Assembly (NCBI GenBank): GCA_024232965.1
Contig: JACKQF010000001.1
Coordinates: 620,001-684,000 of the forward strand
DNA: 64,000 bases
Direction: 5' to 3'
Source: Verrucomicrobiaceae bacterium
Lineage (GTDB): Bacteria; Verrucomicrobiota; Verrucomicrobiia; Verrucomicrobiales; Verrucomicrobiaceae
In this document: piece by piece, positions 25,947 through 35,900 of the stretch
Numbering within the stretch: the first letter of the stretch is position 1
How the letters are laid out: each line of letters begins with the position of its first letter
Made by a program: the position numbers and the translations under genes
Notes under the pieces: generated by a model
What the model saw: only the letters and a program-made list of their open reading frames with translations
Databases searched by the model: none
Told to the model about the DNA's origin: nothing

Positions 25947-27395
25947 CTAGGCTAGCAATTGATCCACAACCTTGGCTCCTTGATTGTCCGTCAAAGAGGC
26001 CGCTAGGCCGTTGCGCTTGTAGGTGAGCTTGGTGTGGTCGAGGCCGAAGGTCTTGAGCAGGGTCGCGTGGTAGTCGTAGTGCTTCACTTCGTCGATTACG
26101 GCTTTGTGTCCGAACTCATCGGTCTCGCCATGCACATAGCCTTTCTTGAAGCCGCCGCCCGCCAGCCACATGCTGAAGCCGTAGGTGTTGTGGTCGCGTC
26201 CCCATTTTTCCCGGCCGGCGTCGTTTTGCAGCACCGGCAGACGGCCCATTTCTCCGCCCCAGTGAACGACGGTCGTATCGAGCAGACCGCGTTGTTTGAG
26301 GTCGATGATCAGGGCCGCGCTGGGCTGATCGGTGGCTTCGCAATTCTTTGGTAGCGAAGTGATGAGGGAGCTGTGCTGATCCCAAGACTGTCCTGAGTTG
26401 AGGACCTGGACGTGGCGCACACCACGCTCCACCAGCCGCCGAGCGATGATGCAGCGGGTGGCATAGTCTTTGGTGATGGGATTATCGACGCCGTAAAGGG
26501 TCTTGATGTGCTGGGGCTCGTCGGAGATATCCAAGGCTTCTTTGGCGGCCGTCTGCATCTTCGCGGCCAGTTCATAGCTGGCGATGCGGGCTTGGAGATC
26601 GAGTTCGCCAGGATGTAGAGTCAGGTGTGCTTCGTTGAGCTCATTGAGGAGGTCCAACTGGCGGGCTTGGCGTTCGCCGGCGAGGGACGGTGGAGGATCG
26701 AGATTGAGAATGCGAGGTTCCGTGGCGCGCACCAGCGTGCCTTGGTAAAGGGCGGGCAACCAGCCGTTGGTAAAGTGTTCCCCGCTGAAGGTGGGGAGCC
26801 CACTCGGGTGGGCGAGCACCATGTAAGCGGGCAGTTCATCGGTCTCACTGCCCAGGCCGTAAGTCAGCCAGGAACCTAGCGCTGGGCGGCCTGCGGTGAC
26901 GCGACCTGCGTTCATGGCGTAAAGGCCTTGGGCGTGATTGTTCACGCCGGAGGTCATGGAGCGGATCAGGGTGATCTCATCGACGACCTTCGCAAGGTTG
27001 GGGAGGAGTTCACTGATCTCCATGCCGCATTCGCCATGCTTCGCAAACTTCCAAGGGGAGCCAAAGCACTTCGACGATGCCTGGGCGAGGTTGTCGTATT
27101 TGATTTCGCCCGGGAACTTTTGGCCGTGATACTTAGTGAGCATGGGCTTGGGATCAAAGAGATCCATCTGCGAAGGCCCGCCCATCATGAACAGGGAAAT
27201 CATCGCCTTGGCCTGACCATTGAAGTGCGGCTGCTTGGGCGTGAGATCGTAGCGCGCCTGGCCAAAGAGTTCTGGCTTGACCGGGGCGGCGAGCAGTCCA
27301 TCGCGCTCTAACAGAGAAGCGAGGGCCAGAGTTCCGATGCCAAAGCCGTTGGCATGGAGAAAGTGACGGCGAGAGCAGAGAGCGGGTCGTTTCAT
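25947..27395 (-). CDS. DUF1501 protein with twin-arginine-type signal
   Basis: A 482-residue protein of the sulfatase/alkaline-phosphatase-like DUF1501 family. The N terminus reads SRRHFLHANGFGIGTLALASLL, a Tat-like signal. Family blocks include MISLFMMGGPSQMDLFDPKP, RSMTSGVNNHAQGLYAMN, GGEMGRLP and the late GRDHNTYGFSMWLAGGG. The start ATG overlaps the upstream gene's stop (ATGA, 27392-27395), which fixes the start at 27395. It is sandwiched between two cytochrome c/DUF1549/DUF1553 genes on the same strand. Biochemical function is not established for the family. Confidence 0.9.
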   Translation of the reverse strand: MKRPALCSRRHFLHANGFGIGTLALASLLERDGLLAAPVKPELFGQARYDLTPKQPHFNGQAKAMISLFMMGGPSQMDLFDPKPMLTKYHGQKFPGEIKYDNLAQASSKCFGSPWKFAKHGECGMEISELLPNLAKVVDEITLIRSMTSGVNNHAQGLYAMNAGRVTAGRPALGSWLTYGLGSETDELPAYMVLAHPSGLPTFSGEHFTNGWLPALYQGTLVRATEPRILNLDPPPSLAGERQARQLDLLNELNEAHLTLHPGELDLQARIASYELAAKMQTAAKEALDISDEPQHIKTLYGVDNPITKDYATRCIIARRLVERGVRHVQVLNSGQSWDQHSSLITSLPKNCEATDQPSAALIIDLKQRGLLDTTVVHWGGEMGRLPVLQNDAGREKWGRDHNTYGFSMWLAGGGFKKGYVHGETDEFGHKAVIDEVKHYDYHATLLKTFGLDHTKLTYKRNGLAASLTDNQGAKVVDQLLA

Positions 27396-29998
27396 TCCAC
27401 GTAGAGAAACTGGTTGGAGCTGCACAAGACCTGGCAAAGGCTGGCCATGGCTTCTTGGGCCGGGTTTGGCACATCGCCCTTGGCATGCTGGATGTCGTGA
27501 TGGTATTGAGTCAGGGCCTTGGTCTGTGCTTCGAGGTAGCTGAGACTGCGGTCCAGCGCTGCCTGTGGGGCGGGCTTGCTAAAGAGGATCTGCCAGGCTT
27601 TTTGAAGTTGCGCACGGCGGTCATCGGGCAACTCCGCCTGGAGTCGATCTGCGAGCCTCCGCGCGTTTTCAAGAATGAAGGTATCATTCATGAGCAGCAA
27701 CGACTGAGGTGCGACGGTGGTTTGCGAACGCATTTCGCAGTTGGGCGACATCGTTGGGGCGTCAAAGGTATCGAGGACGGTCACGGGTTTGCTGCGGCGT
27801 ACCTGGACGTAGATGGAGCGGCGGTAGTCATTGGCTCCACCGGCCTCCACCTTATTCACGGTGATGGTGCTTTTATCGATCCCCGTGACGACACGCCCTT
27901 CGGGGTCGCGACCGATGCCGCTGGGAGGGCCAAAGCTCGATTGTACCAGAGTGCCTGTGGCTGCGAGGATGGAATCGCGCATGGTTTCTGCATCGAGTCG
28001 GCGCATCTTGAAGCGGGCGTAGAACTTGTTTTCGGGGTCGCTGCTGAGCGAAGCATTGTTTACGGAGGACTGACGGTAGGCGTTGCTCAGAAGGATGAGG
28101 CGTTGTAGCGACTTTAGCTTCCAACCGCTCTTCACAAATTCATCTGCCAGCCAGTCAAGTAGTTCAGGATGCGAAGGGAGTTCGCCCTGACGGCCAAAGT
28201 CACCTGGTGTGTTGACGATGCCGCGACCCATGGTGTTTAGCCAAAAACGGTTCACCAGCACGCGTGCTGTTAGTGGGTGCTTGCCGCTGGTTAGCCATTG
28301 CGCATAAGCGAGGCGACGCCCAGTGGAGCCTGTGCTGAGGAGCGCTGGTTTGAAGGGCTCAATCTGTGGTCCGGCGATGATGCTGAGTTCGCCTGGGGTG
28401 ACGGCTTGCTTGGGCTGATCGTGATCGCCGCGATTGAAGAGCTTGCTGGCCGGCACCTGACCCTTGACCTCTGTCAGGGCCATGACAAAGCCTTCGGCGG
28501 GTTTCGTTGCGCGTAACTTTTTGGCTTCGGCCATTTTTGCATCGACGATGTCCTGTTTCTTCTGGTCGTAGAGATTCAGAGAATACGTCGCGAGTGCGGA
28601 AGGATACTTCTTGATGAGTGCCTGCTGCTCTGGGGTCTGCTTTTCTTTGGGCGTGTCTCTGGCAATGCGGAAGGCGGCTTGTTCTGCTTCGGGGACTTTC
28701 TTGATTTCGACTTCAAAGATCTCGTCGAGGAACTTCTTGCTCATCGCCCTGGCGTCCGCCTCAATTAGCTTAGCCTGCGCCTCGATCTCAGCTGCTTTGG
28801 CGCGTTCTTCGGGGGTATAGAGGGAATAAAGACGCTGTGCTGGGGTGCGCCATGCTTCCCAGTTGAAGGCGGGATCAAAGACGGCGCGCAAGCGGTAGTA
28901 ATCGACTTGTGGGATGGGGTCGTAGCGATGGTCGTGACATTGGGCGCAGGCGACCGTCAGCCCCATTAGAGATGATGTCACGATCTTCAGCTCCTCTGCG
29001 ATGACTTGGTTTTTGGCCAGCTTTGGATCATCGGTTGTGTCTCCCGTGCCGTCGGGTGCCATGCGGAGAAATGCGGTGGCGATGAGTTGATCCGTGCGGC
29101 GGGGATCCAGCACGGCTTGTTGGAAATCTGTGTGAGTTGCGGCAGCCAATTCGTCGCCAGCGATCTGTTCCCGGATGAATTCGTCCCAAGGCTTGTCATC
29201 ATTCATCGCGCGAATGACGTAGTCTCGGTAACGCCATGCCTGGGGGCGCTCTGAGTCTGCCTCGGAGTAGCCGTTGGAATCGGCGTAACCGACGACGTCC
29301 AGCCAATGGCGGGCCCAGCGTTCGCCGTAGCTTTTGGAAGCGAGCAGGCGCTCAACAAGGCGCTCGTAGGCGAGCGGTGAGGTGTCTGCGACGAAGTTCT
29401 CGACATCGGATGGATTTGGCAGCAGGCCGGTGAGATCGAGTGTTACCCGCCGGATCAGGGTGCGGCGGTCTGCCTCAGGTGCAAAGTCGAGTCCCTGGGC
29501 GCGCATCGTTTTGAGCAAAAAGGCATCGATGGGAGTTCTGACTTTTTTGGGATCGACGTCGGTGGGGACGGATGGGCGTTTAACGGGTTGGAAGGCCCAG
29601 TATTCGCGGTCTTCTTCAGAGATCAGTGATCCTGGGGCGAGCGCAAGTGGCTCTGGTTTTGCGGTCTTGGCCCCTTGGGCGATCCATTGCTCGATGATGG
29701 CAAGTTCCGCGTCGGGGACATGCTTGCCTTTTTTGGGCATCTCGCCGTTTTTGATGAGTTGGACTAATCCGCTCTTTCCTGGGTCGCCTGGCACAAGCAT
29801 GGCGCTGCCGTCTTCCATGTGCTTGTCCATGAATCGGCGCAGTCGCAGATCGACACCGCCTTCGGGCTTTTCCTCCTCGCCATGGCAATGGGTGCAGTGC
29901 GCCTTTATGATAGGGCGCACGTCCTTTTCGAAGGTAAGCGGGGCTGCCGCAGGGGCGGCGGCTGAGGATAGGAGGATGGCGGCTGTGACCAGTTTCAT
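27392..29998 (-). CDS. Secreted cytochrome c protein with DUF1549 and DUF1553 (first gene of the set)
   Basis: An 868-residue protein with a signal peptide (about 1-19), a cytochrome c-type CTHCH (Cys 35, Cys 38, His 39), DUF1549 (LIRRVTLDLTGLLPNPSDV, YGERWARHWLDVVGYADSNG) and DUF1553 (YAQWLTSGKHPLTARVLVNR, PGDFGRQGELPSHPELLDW). Compared with the paralogue at 22882-25875 it is shorter and has a Lys/Glu/Ala-rich helical stretch (about 390-500) in place of the beta-rich insert. It is coupled to the DUF1501 gene by a 4-base overlap. Confidence 0.9.
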   Translation of the reverse strand: MKLVTAAILLSSAAAPAAAPLTFEKDVRPIIKAHCTHCHGEEEKPEGGVDLRLRRFMDKHMEDGSAMLVPGDPGKSGLVQLIKNGEMPKKGKHVPDAELAIIEQWIAQGAKTAKPEPLALAPGSLISEEDREYWAFQPVKRPSVPTDVDPKKVRTPIDAFLLKTMRAQGLDFAPEADRRTLIRRVTLDLTGLLPNPSDVENFVADTSPLAYERLVERLLASKSYGERWARHWLDVVGYADSNGYSEADSERPQAWRYRDYVIRAMNDDKPWDEFIREQIAGDELAAATHTDFQQAVLDPRRTDQLIATAFLRMAPDGTGDTTDDPKLAKNQVIAEELKIVTSSLMGLTVACAQCHDHRYDPIPQVDYYRLRAVFDPAFNWEAWRTPAQRLYSLYTPEERAKAAEIEAQAKLIEADARAMSKKFLDEIFEVEIKKVPEAEQAAFRIARDTPKEKQTPEQQALIKKYPSALATYSLNLYDQKKQDIVDAKMAEAKKLRATKPAEGFVMALTEVKGQVPASKLFNRGDHDQPKQAVTPGELSIIAGPQIEPFKPALLSTGSTGRRLAYAQWLTSGKHPLTARVLVNRFWLNTMGRGIVNTPGDFGRQGELPSHPELLDWLADEFVKSGWKLKSLQRLILLSNAYRQSSVNNASLSSDPENKFYARFKMRRLDAETMRDSILAATGTLVQSSFGPPSGIGRDPEGRVVTGIDKSTITVNKVEAGGANDYRRSIYVQVRRSKPVTVLDTFDAPTMSPNCEMRSQTTVAPQSLLLMNDTFILENARRLADRLQAELPDDRRAQLQKAWQILFSKPAPQAALDRSLSYLEAQTKALTQYHHDIQHAKGDVPNPAQEAMASLCQVLCSSNQFLYVE

Positions 29999-30047
29999 CG
30001 GAGGGCAATGAAACCTACGGAGGCCGAGATCCTGATCTAGCTAACGA

Positions 30048-30509
30048 TCACACGCTGACGGCGACTTTGATGACGACCTTGAAGACGGTGTCTGCCTGGT
30101 CCCATTCGATGCACGGGGCGTGGGCGTCTTCGGGATACAGGATGGCAAAGTGGCCTGCGCTCATGTGGAGCGCGGTGGTGTCCGGGACGAGCTTCCAGAG
30201 CGCGGCATCTTTGGTGTCGTCGTGCGCCATGGTCTGTTCTGCCATGGTGGCGATTGGTGCCCAGAGAATTGTTTCGCGTCCGCTGTAAATGAACTGAACG
30301 TCGATGTATTTGCGATGCGCCTCAAACAACGCTTTTTCAATGGGCTTGGTCTCGTAGGTCTGGACGAGGGCAAAGGCGTCGTCACCGACAATGTCGTGAC
30401 GCCCAAGAGGCTGGGTTCCGTCCACGGTGCGCAGGAAGGCGAAGGCCTTGTCAAAGAGCGGGTGCAGGGCTTCGTAGCGGGACGAGTTGGCGAGGGTGTC
30501 TTGGATCAT
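30048..30509 (-). CDS. YhcH/YjgK/YiaL family protein (cupin-like)
   Basis: A 153-residue protein of the YhcH/YiaL (DUF386) family, a beta-sandwich metal-binding fold related to the beta subunit of evolved beta-galactosidase and implicated in sugar acid or sialic acid catabolism. Typical blocks are EAHRKYIDVQFIYSGRE, the metal-site stretch FAILYPEDAHAPC and the C-terminal KVVIKV. Cytoplasmic, normal length. It lies 49 bases before the first gene of the cytochrome set on the same strand. The exact substrate is unknown. Confidence 0.88.
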   Translation of the reverse strand: MIQDTLANSSRYEALHPLFDKAFAFLRTVDGTQPLGRHDIVGDDAFALVQTYETKPIEKALFEAHRKYIDVQFIYSGRETILWAPIATMAEQTMAHDDTKDAALWKLVPDTTALHMSAGHFAILYPEDAHAPCIEWDQADTVFKVVIKVAVSV

Positions 30510-30578
30510 GGTGCTTCCCGGAGTTGTAGGCCGGGAGGCGGGGCGTGCTCAAGCAGAAAGTGGGGGAGACAATCCCGA

Positions 30579-31913
30579 TTAAGCGGCTGCTTCCATGCCC
30601 GTCGAGAAATGCTTGTGCGGCAGTTGCGAGCCCGCCTGTGGCGTCTTTCCGGGTGGAGACGGCGCTGGGAGGTCTTCTTGGACGCCTAGCAGGTATTCCT
30701 GGAGCAGCGTCCCGCGATCATTTTGATGCAGAAGCAAATAGTCCTCTCCATCGAGCTCAAGGCGGGAGTCGATCCGCCAAACGTGGCCGGACGGGTGCTG
30801 AATCAGCTCCTTGGCTGTTGAGATGGAGACGAGCACATGGGCGTGGGGGTGATCCTCAAGCAGGCGCTCCACGGCCAAAAAATCATCGGCCTTGAGGACA
30901 TCCTTCCGCGTTGGGAGCAGACCTTCGGGCAGGGAGCTATTGACGATGAAGACATCCGCACCCCGCTGATGCGCATCCAACCAGAAACTGAGCGCCGATG
31001 TCGGTGCTTTAGCCGGGGCCAGTGTGAATTGGCTGATCCCGAAGAAAAGCGCAACTACGGCAATGGCGGTGACGGACACCCAGGCCTTCCGCCAGTGAGG
31101 GTCATCTGGAGCCAGACGATCTGTGGATGCCACCCACGGGGCCGTGCGGCGAGCCTGGATGCAACATTCCGAGCCGAGTGAGGGCGAAATCGCACCCCAA
31201 ATCTGGTTGAGCCGAATCCACCAGCGCCAGTTTTCCAGGGCGCTGCCTGTGCGGCGTAAGGCGTGACTGCCGGTGATGAATTCTGGCTGAAGTCCGACGT
31301 CCTCCGCCAGCGCTCGCCACCGAGAAGGAGACAGGACCGTGATGTGGCCGCCCGCAGCGACGAGCCCACGGGCAAGGCGACTCCGGAACCAGCGCTCGCG
31401 CCAGCGTGCCAAAAAGCTAGGCATCGTGGGTGCTGCTCCCAAAAACACGCCGTCGGGTTTCAGGAGGCGGCTGACCTCTGACATCGTGCTGCCGGGCCGG
31501 GGCAAATGCTCGAATACATGCAGGCTCACGACGGCGTCAGCGCACCCAGATGGCAGAGGGAGGGGCTCGTCAAAGTTTGCGTGATGGACTTCGTCGTAGC
31601 GGGCCAGTTTGCGGGCTTCCTCCGGGGGATTCCAGTCGAGGCCGGTCCATCTTTCGACTACACCTTCCGGGGTGAAGTGCCGCAACCAGCCTCGCTCGCA
31701 GCCCAAATCGACGACCTGAAGTGGACGTCTTAGACGGCGGGACTCTGCCGCCAAGGCCTGGCCGGCCCACCAGTAACGCAGCAGTCGAACTGAATACTCT
31801 GCCTCATCCAGGTGCCGGGAAAGCTTGGTTCGTGCTCCATCGGGGAGCCGCTGGCGGACAGATGAAGAGGCGAGAAGGGGGAAGCGAAGAAGGGCGAATC
31901 GGGAGAGGGGCAT
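30579..31913 (-). CDS. SAM-dependent methyltransferase with C-terminal membrane helix and extra domain
   Basis: About 444 residues. A class I methyltransferase domain fills residues about 40-230, with the SAM-binding motif VVDLGCERG (67-75), an acidic residue at the end of strand 2 (WTGLDWN) and FEHLPRPG as motif III. One membrane helix (about 277-297) follows. The last 145 residues would be across the membrane and hold a small alpha/beta-like domain (ADVFIVNSSLPEGLL). ATG 31913 is preferred because upstream codons (to 32042) overlap the divergent gene's promoter space. A methyltransferase with an external appendage is unusual. Substrate unknown. Confidence 0.8.
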   Translation of the reverse strand: MPLSRFALLRFPLLASSSVRQRLPDGARTKLSRHLDEAEYSVRLLRYWWAGQALAAESRRLRRPLQVVDLGCERGWLRHFTPEGVVERWTGLDWNPPEEARKLARYDEVHHANFDEPLPLPSGCADAVVSLHVFEHLPRPGSTMSEVSRLLKPDGVFLGAAPTMPSFLARWRERWFRSRLARGLVAAGGHITVLSPSRWRALAEDVGLQPEFITGSHALRRTGSALENWRWWIRLNQIWGAISPSLGSECCIQARRTAPWVASTDRLAPDDPHWRKAWVSVTAIAVVALFFGISQFTLAPAKAPTSALSFWLDAHQRGADVFIVNSSLPEGLLPTRKDVLKADDFLAVERLLEDHPHAHVLVSISTAKELIQHPSGHVWRIDSRLELDGEDYLLLHQNDRGTLLQEYLLGVQEDLPAPSPPGKTPQAGSQLPHKHFSTGMEAAA

Positions 31914-32001
31914 GGGCGCGTTAAAAATGACAGCTTTCGAACGTCTGAGTTTTGAAGGGCGGATGCAGATTATTTGAGATGGTCGATCGCGGCGTTGACG
32001 A

Positions 32002-32874
32002 ATGGTCTTGTCATCCCGAGGCATCCCATTAACATTCGTCACTGTGCAGACTCTAGTTCATGCCGCCGACGATGTGGATGCCCCCGATGCGGGGACGAAG
32101 AGACCGTTGGTTGTGTGGATTGTCGCCGGATTGGCGTTGGCCTCTGGACTGGTAGCAGCGGTCTCAATGATTGCATCCTGGGGCGTAGGGCGCGTTGCGC
32201 TGAACCTCAACGTCGTGGGGCTCATTCTTGCGCCGAACTTGCTGCGCGGGTACCGACCTGCATTGTATTTGGTGCTAGCGGCCTTGGGGCTGTCGGCATT
32301 TCTTGGTGTTATCGGTGGGACCTACTTTCTTTTGAGTGGTTCGGACTGCTCACCGTCGGCAGGTTTGGGTTTCATCGTTCTTGGGGGGATCAGTGGGCTG
32401 GTCTTTTGGCAGATGTGTGGTCCAGCGGTGGGGGCATGGTTTGCGTCTGCAAGTCGGAGTGGGGTGTCTCTTCCGAAGGCCTTTTGGTCGATGTTGTTGG
32501 TCGGATTGGTCGCGGTGGTGCCGTGGGTCGTCAATGATCTGAGTGCAGCCGCAACACTGAAGGCTGCTTATCCGGTGAGCGTGAGGCTTTCGGTGGTGGA
32601 CGATCAGACTGGCCAGCCGGTGACGGTTCCGGTGAAGGTTGAATCGAGTTTATTGCAGCCCCGTCCTTCACGCCGTGCAGTTTTGCCGCAGTTGCGTTGG
32701 GTCGGCAGCTCGATGGCGGAGTCCTCGGCCGTCTTGGAGTTTGCGGGAATCTTGACCGGGGAGGAGAGGATCATGATCGTGGCCAAAGGTTACCGTTCCC
32801 ATGTCGTGACCATTGGAACGCAGCAGGATGGGCGTGAGGACGTGGATGTACGTTTGATCCCCGACCGTCCCTGA
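32002..32874 (+). CDS. Polytopic membrane protein with C-terminal beta domain, unknown family
   Basis: About 290 residues. Four or five membrane helices lie between residues about 33 and 190 (for example LVVWIVAGLALASGLVAAVS). A C-terminal 95-residue beta-rich domain follows (SVRLSVVDDQTGQPVTVPVK ... VRLIPDRP) that resembles the carboxypeptidase-regulatory/peptidase-associated folds found on cell surfaces. Start is ATG 32002 or GTG 32044; the second would leave more room for the promoter shared with the divergent methyltransferase. It lies 99 bases upstream of the macroglobulin gene on the same strand. Function unknown. Confidence 0.72.
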   Translation: MVLSSRGIPLTFVTVQTLVHAADDVDAPDAGTKRPLVVWIVAGLALASGLVAAVSMIASWGVGRVALNLNVVGLILAPNLLRGYRPALYLVLAALGLSAFLGVIGGTYFLLSGSDCSPSAGLGFIVLGGISGLVFWQMCGPAVGAWFASASRSGVSLPKAFWSMLLVGLVAVVPWVVNDLSAAATLKAAYPVSVRLSVVDDQTGQPVTVPVKVESSLLQPRPSRRAVLPQLRWVGSSMAESSAVLEFAGILTGEERIMIVAKGYRSHVVTIGTQQDGREDVDVRLIPDRP

Positions 32875-32973
32875 GTCACGCCGCCAGTGTAAAGGCCGCG
32901 TAAAAAGGCCAGTGCGGGACTCGCATTCTCTGCGCTGGGGCGTTATGCTCATCGAACAATGGAGCTGACCGCT

Positions 32974-35900
32974 ATGAATAAACTTCTACTTCTCGTTGGG
33001 TGTGTGATGTTGCCGATCACTGGAACTCTCTTGGCACAGATGGATGCTCCTCAAAAAAGACTGGATCAGGCAAAGGTGCTTTCAGAGGCTGGGAACCATC
33101 GCGAGGCTGCGGATGTCTTGCGGCCGCTGCTGAAAAAGGATGCGGTTGTCAGTGGCGATCTCCGGGCCAAAGCGCTGGCCGATCTTTCGATGGCGCTCGA
33201 ACGGTTGGGAGAGGACGGAGAGCAGGCTGCCGCTGTCGAGCAGGCGGTCGCTGACTTTCCCGCCTCCTGGGAGGTGATGGCAGAGGCGGGGCGGATCTTT
33301 GCCCAGGAAATCGAACATTTTGGGTGGATCCTGGATGGGAAATTCCAACGTGGCTCCCGTCGGGGCGGTGGCCAGTGGAGATCAACGAGACTGGCAGATC
33401 GTGCGCGGGCCTTGAGCTGGCTGGCAGCGTCGAAAAAGCTGATCCCTACAAATGCTCCCGTGGAGGCTCGTGCCGAAGTTCTGGAGCAGATTGCAGAGAT
33501 CCTGACGGGGAATCAAAACGGAGCACGGAATGCTTGGCAGATGGGAATCTTGACGGATCTGGAGAAGTTTCCTGAGTACGATCAGGACGAGGGCGGAGAC
33601 GAGTCCGCGAGCGGGTACCCCGTGGGTGAAGATGGCGTTGCCAAAATGCTTGTGACACCCAAGAGTTGGGACGCTGCGGCTACGGATGGCGAGCGCTGGA
33701 TGTGGGTGATGCAGGAGCGCGAGTCGCTGGGAGGGACCTATGCTAGAGAGGCGAGCAGGGAGCGTGCGACGCTGGGGCAGAGTTGGTTCGGCGTGGGGAG
33801 TCTGCGCGAGTGGGACGGTTGGTCACGAATGCAGGAGGGCACGGATGGCTCGGCCTTGCGCGGCAGCATCGCGGCGGTGCACACTCTGAAGGATGATGAG
33901 ACGGTGGCACTGCTGGCCACCGGGCCAAAGCGCTTCACGCCGCCGGTGCAGTGGGATTTTCTCGCGATCTGGCGGCGATTGGCGGCGGATGAAGGTGCGA
34001 TGCCTGCAGACCGCGTGCATGCGTGGACGAGTGTGGCGGACGAGTTGCAGGTGCGTCGCCAATTGCCCGAGGCAGCCGTGGCGTTGCGGGCTGCGTTGGC
34101 TCTGGAGGATGATCAGGTGGCGAAGAATAACCTTAGTCGGCGCGTCAATCAGATCGTGCAAAACTGGGCGAGGCTGGAGTCATTACCAGCCCAGCCGGCG
34201 GGTCGCGAGGCGGAGCTTTCGCTGACGTTTCGCAATGCGAAGTCGATCAGCTTTGTGGCGCGACGCATCGACATGGCAAAGCTAGTGGAAGACAGCATCG
34301 CCTACCTGAAGACAAAACCGGATCAGAACACCTTTGATAGCGAATTCGCGGAGGTGCGCAACGTCGGCTATCGCCTCCTCAAGGATCACAGCCAAAAATA
34401 TCTGAGCCCACCCGTGGATGTCTGGGAGATGGATTTGGAGCCGCTGCCCAATCATTGGGACAAGCATCTGACGATGAAGACGCCGCTCAAAGAAGGTGGG
34501 GCCTATCTCGTCGAGGGCAAGGTGGCGGATGGCAACACGACGCGGTGCGTACTGTGGATCGAGGATCTGGTGATGATGCACTTCGCGACCGTCGATGGTG
34601 GAGAGCGGCAATTTGTCGCCGACGCTGTCACTGGCGCGCCAGTGCCCGATGCAAAGTTGACTACGTTTGGCTACAAGCGGGAATACAAGCGTGGCGTCCT
34701 ACGTGGCGAGAACTTCTATGAGTGGTCATTTGAGACCGATTCCGATAAGACGAACAAGGATGGTATGGCCTCGGTGAAGCGTCGTGGGCAGAGTTATCAA
34801 TGGGTGACGATGGCACGGGATGAACGTGGGCGATTGGCGATTGAGGGATTTGAATACTTTTGGAACCGGGGTGGGCGGGAAGTCGATGAACCGCGCCAGA
34901 CTCGGGTCTATGCCATCACGGATCGCCCCGTGTATCGTCCGGCGCAGTCGGTGAAGTGGTCGGCTTGGTTGCGCATGGCCAGCTACGATACGAAGCTGAA
35001 CCCAAATCCGTGGGTTGGAAAAGCCTACGATGTGGTGATCACCAATCCGCGTGGGGAGAAGCTCTTTGAAAACAAGGTGGTGGTCGATGAATACGGTGCG
35101 ATCTCGGGGGAACTGGCGCTGCCAGAAGATGCGGCGCTGGGCGTCTATCAAATGGCGATCAGTCGGAAGTCGGCAGACGTTTACGGCGGTCACTCGTTCC
35201 GCGTGGAGGAGTATAAAAAGCCTGAGTTTGAGGTGAAGGTGGAATCTCCCAAAGACCCAGTGATGCTGGGCGATGGTTTTGAGGTGAAGATCAGTGCTGA
35301 CTATTACTTTGGTGGCGCAGTGAAGGAGGGGAAGGTGAAGTATCGAGTGGAGCGCAAGGCCCACAATGGCCGCTGGTGGCCAGTGGGGCGCTGGGATTGG
35401 TTGTTCGGCGCGGGCTACGGCTGGACGGGCCGCACCTACGACTGGTATGCGGGCGCAAGCTCCTGGTGCGGTTGCATGCCACGCTGGCCCTGGTGGTATC
35501 CACAGCGCAGCGATCCTCCTGAATTGGTCGCCAATGGGACGACTGCGATCGGTGCCGATGGAACGGTGACAGTCAAAATTGACACAGCCCTGACGAAGGA
35601 GCTGCATGGAGACGAGGATCATCAATACACGATCACCGCCGAGGTGACGGATGCATCACGCCGCACCATCATCGGCAAGGGCCAGGTGCTTGCCGCGCGG
35701 CGACCGTTTGAAGTGTATGTCTATCCTGATAGGGGCTGGAATTTGGTGGGTGAAGATGCGATGGTCCAACTGAGCGCGCGAACGTTGGATGGTCGGCCCG
35801 TGAACGGCGCGGGGCTCTTGCGCATCCTTCGTGTGCAATACGTGGGCGGGGGCGTGCAGGAGGAGGTCATCGATTCCGTGGACCTAAAACTTGATGAGGA

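Noticed and set aside
32974..33003. LVGC in the macroglobulin signal peptide as a lipobox
   Set aside because: The Cys is only at residue 10, in the middle of the hydrophobic core, too early for signal peptidase II processing.
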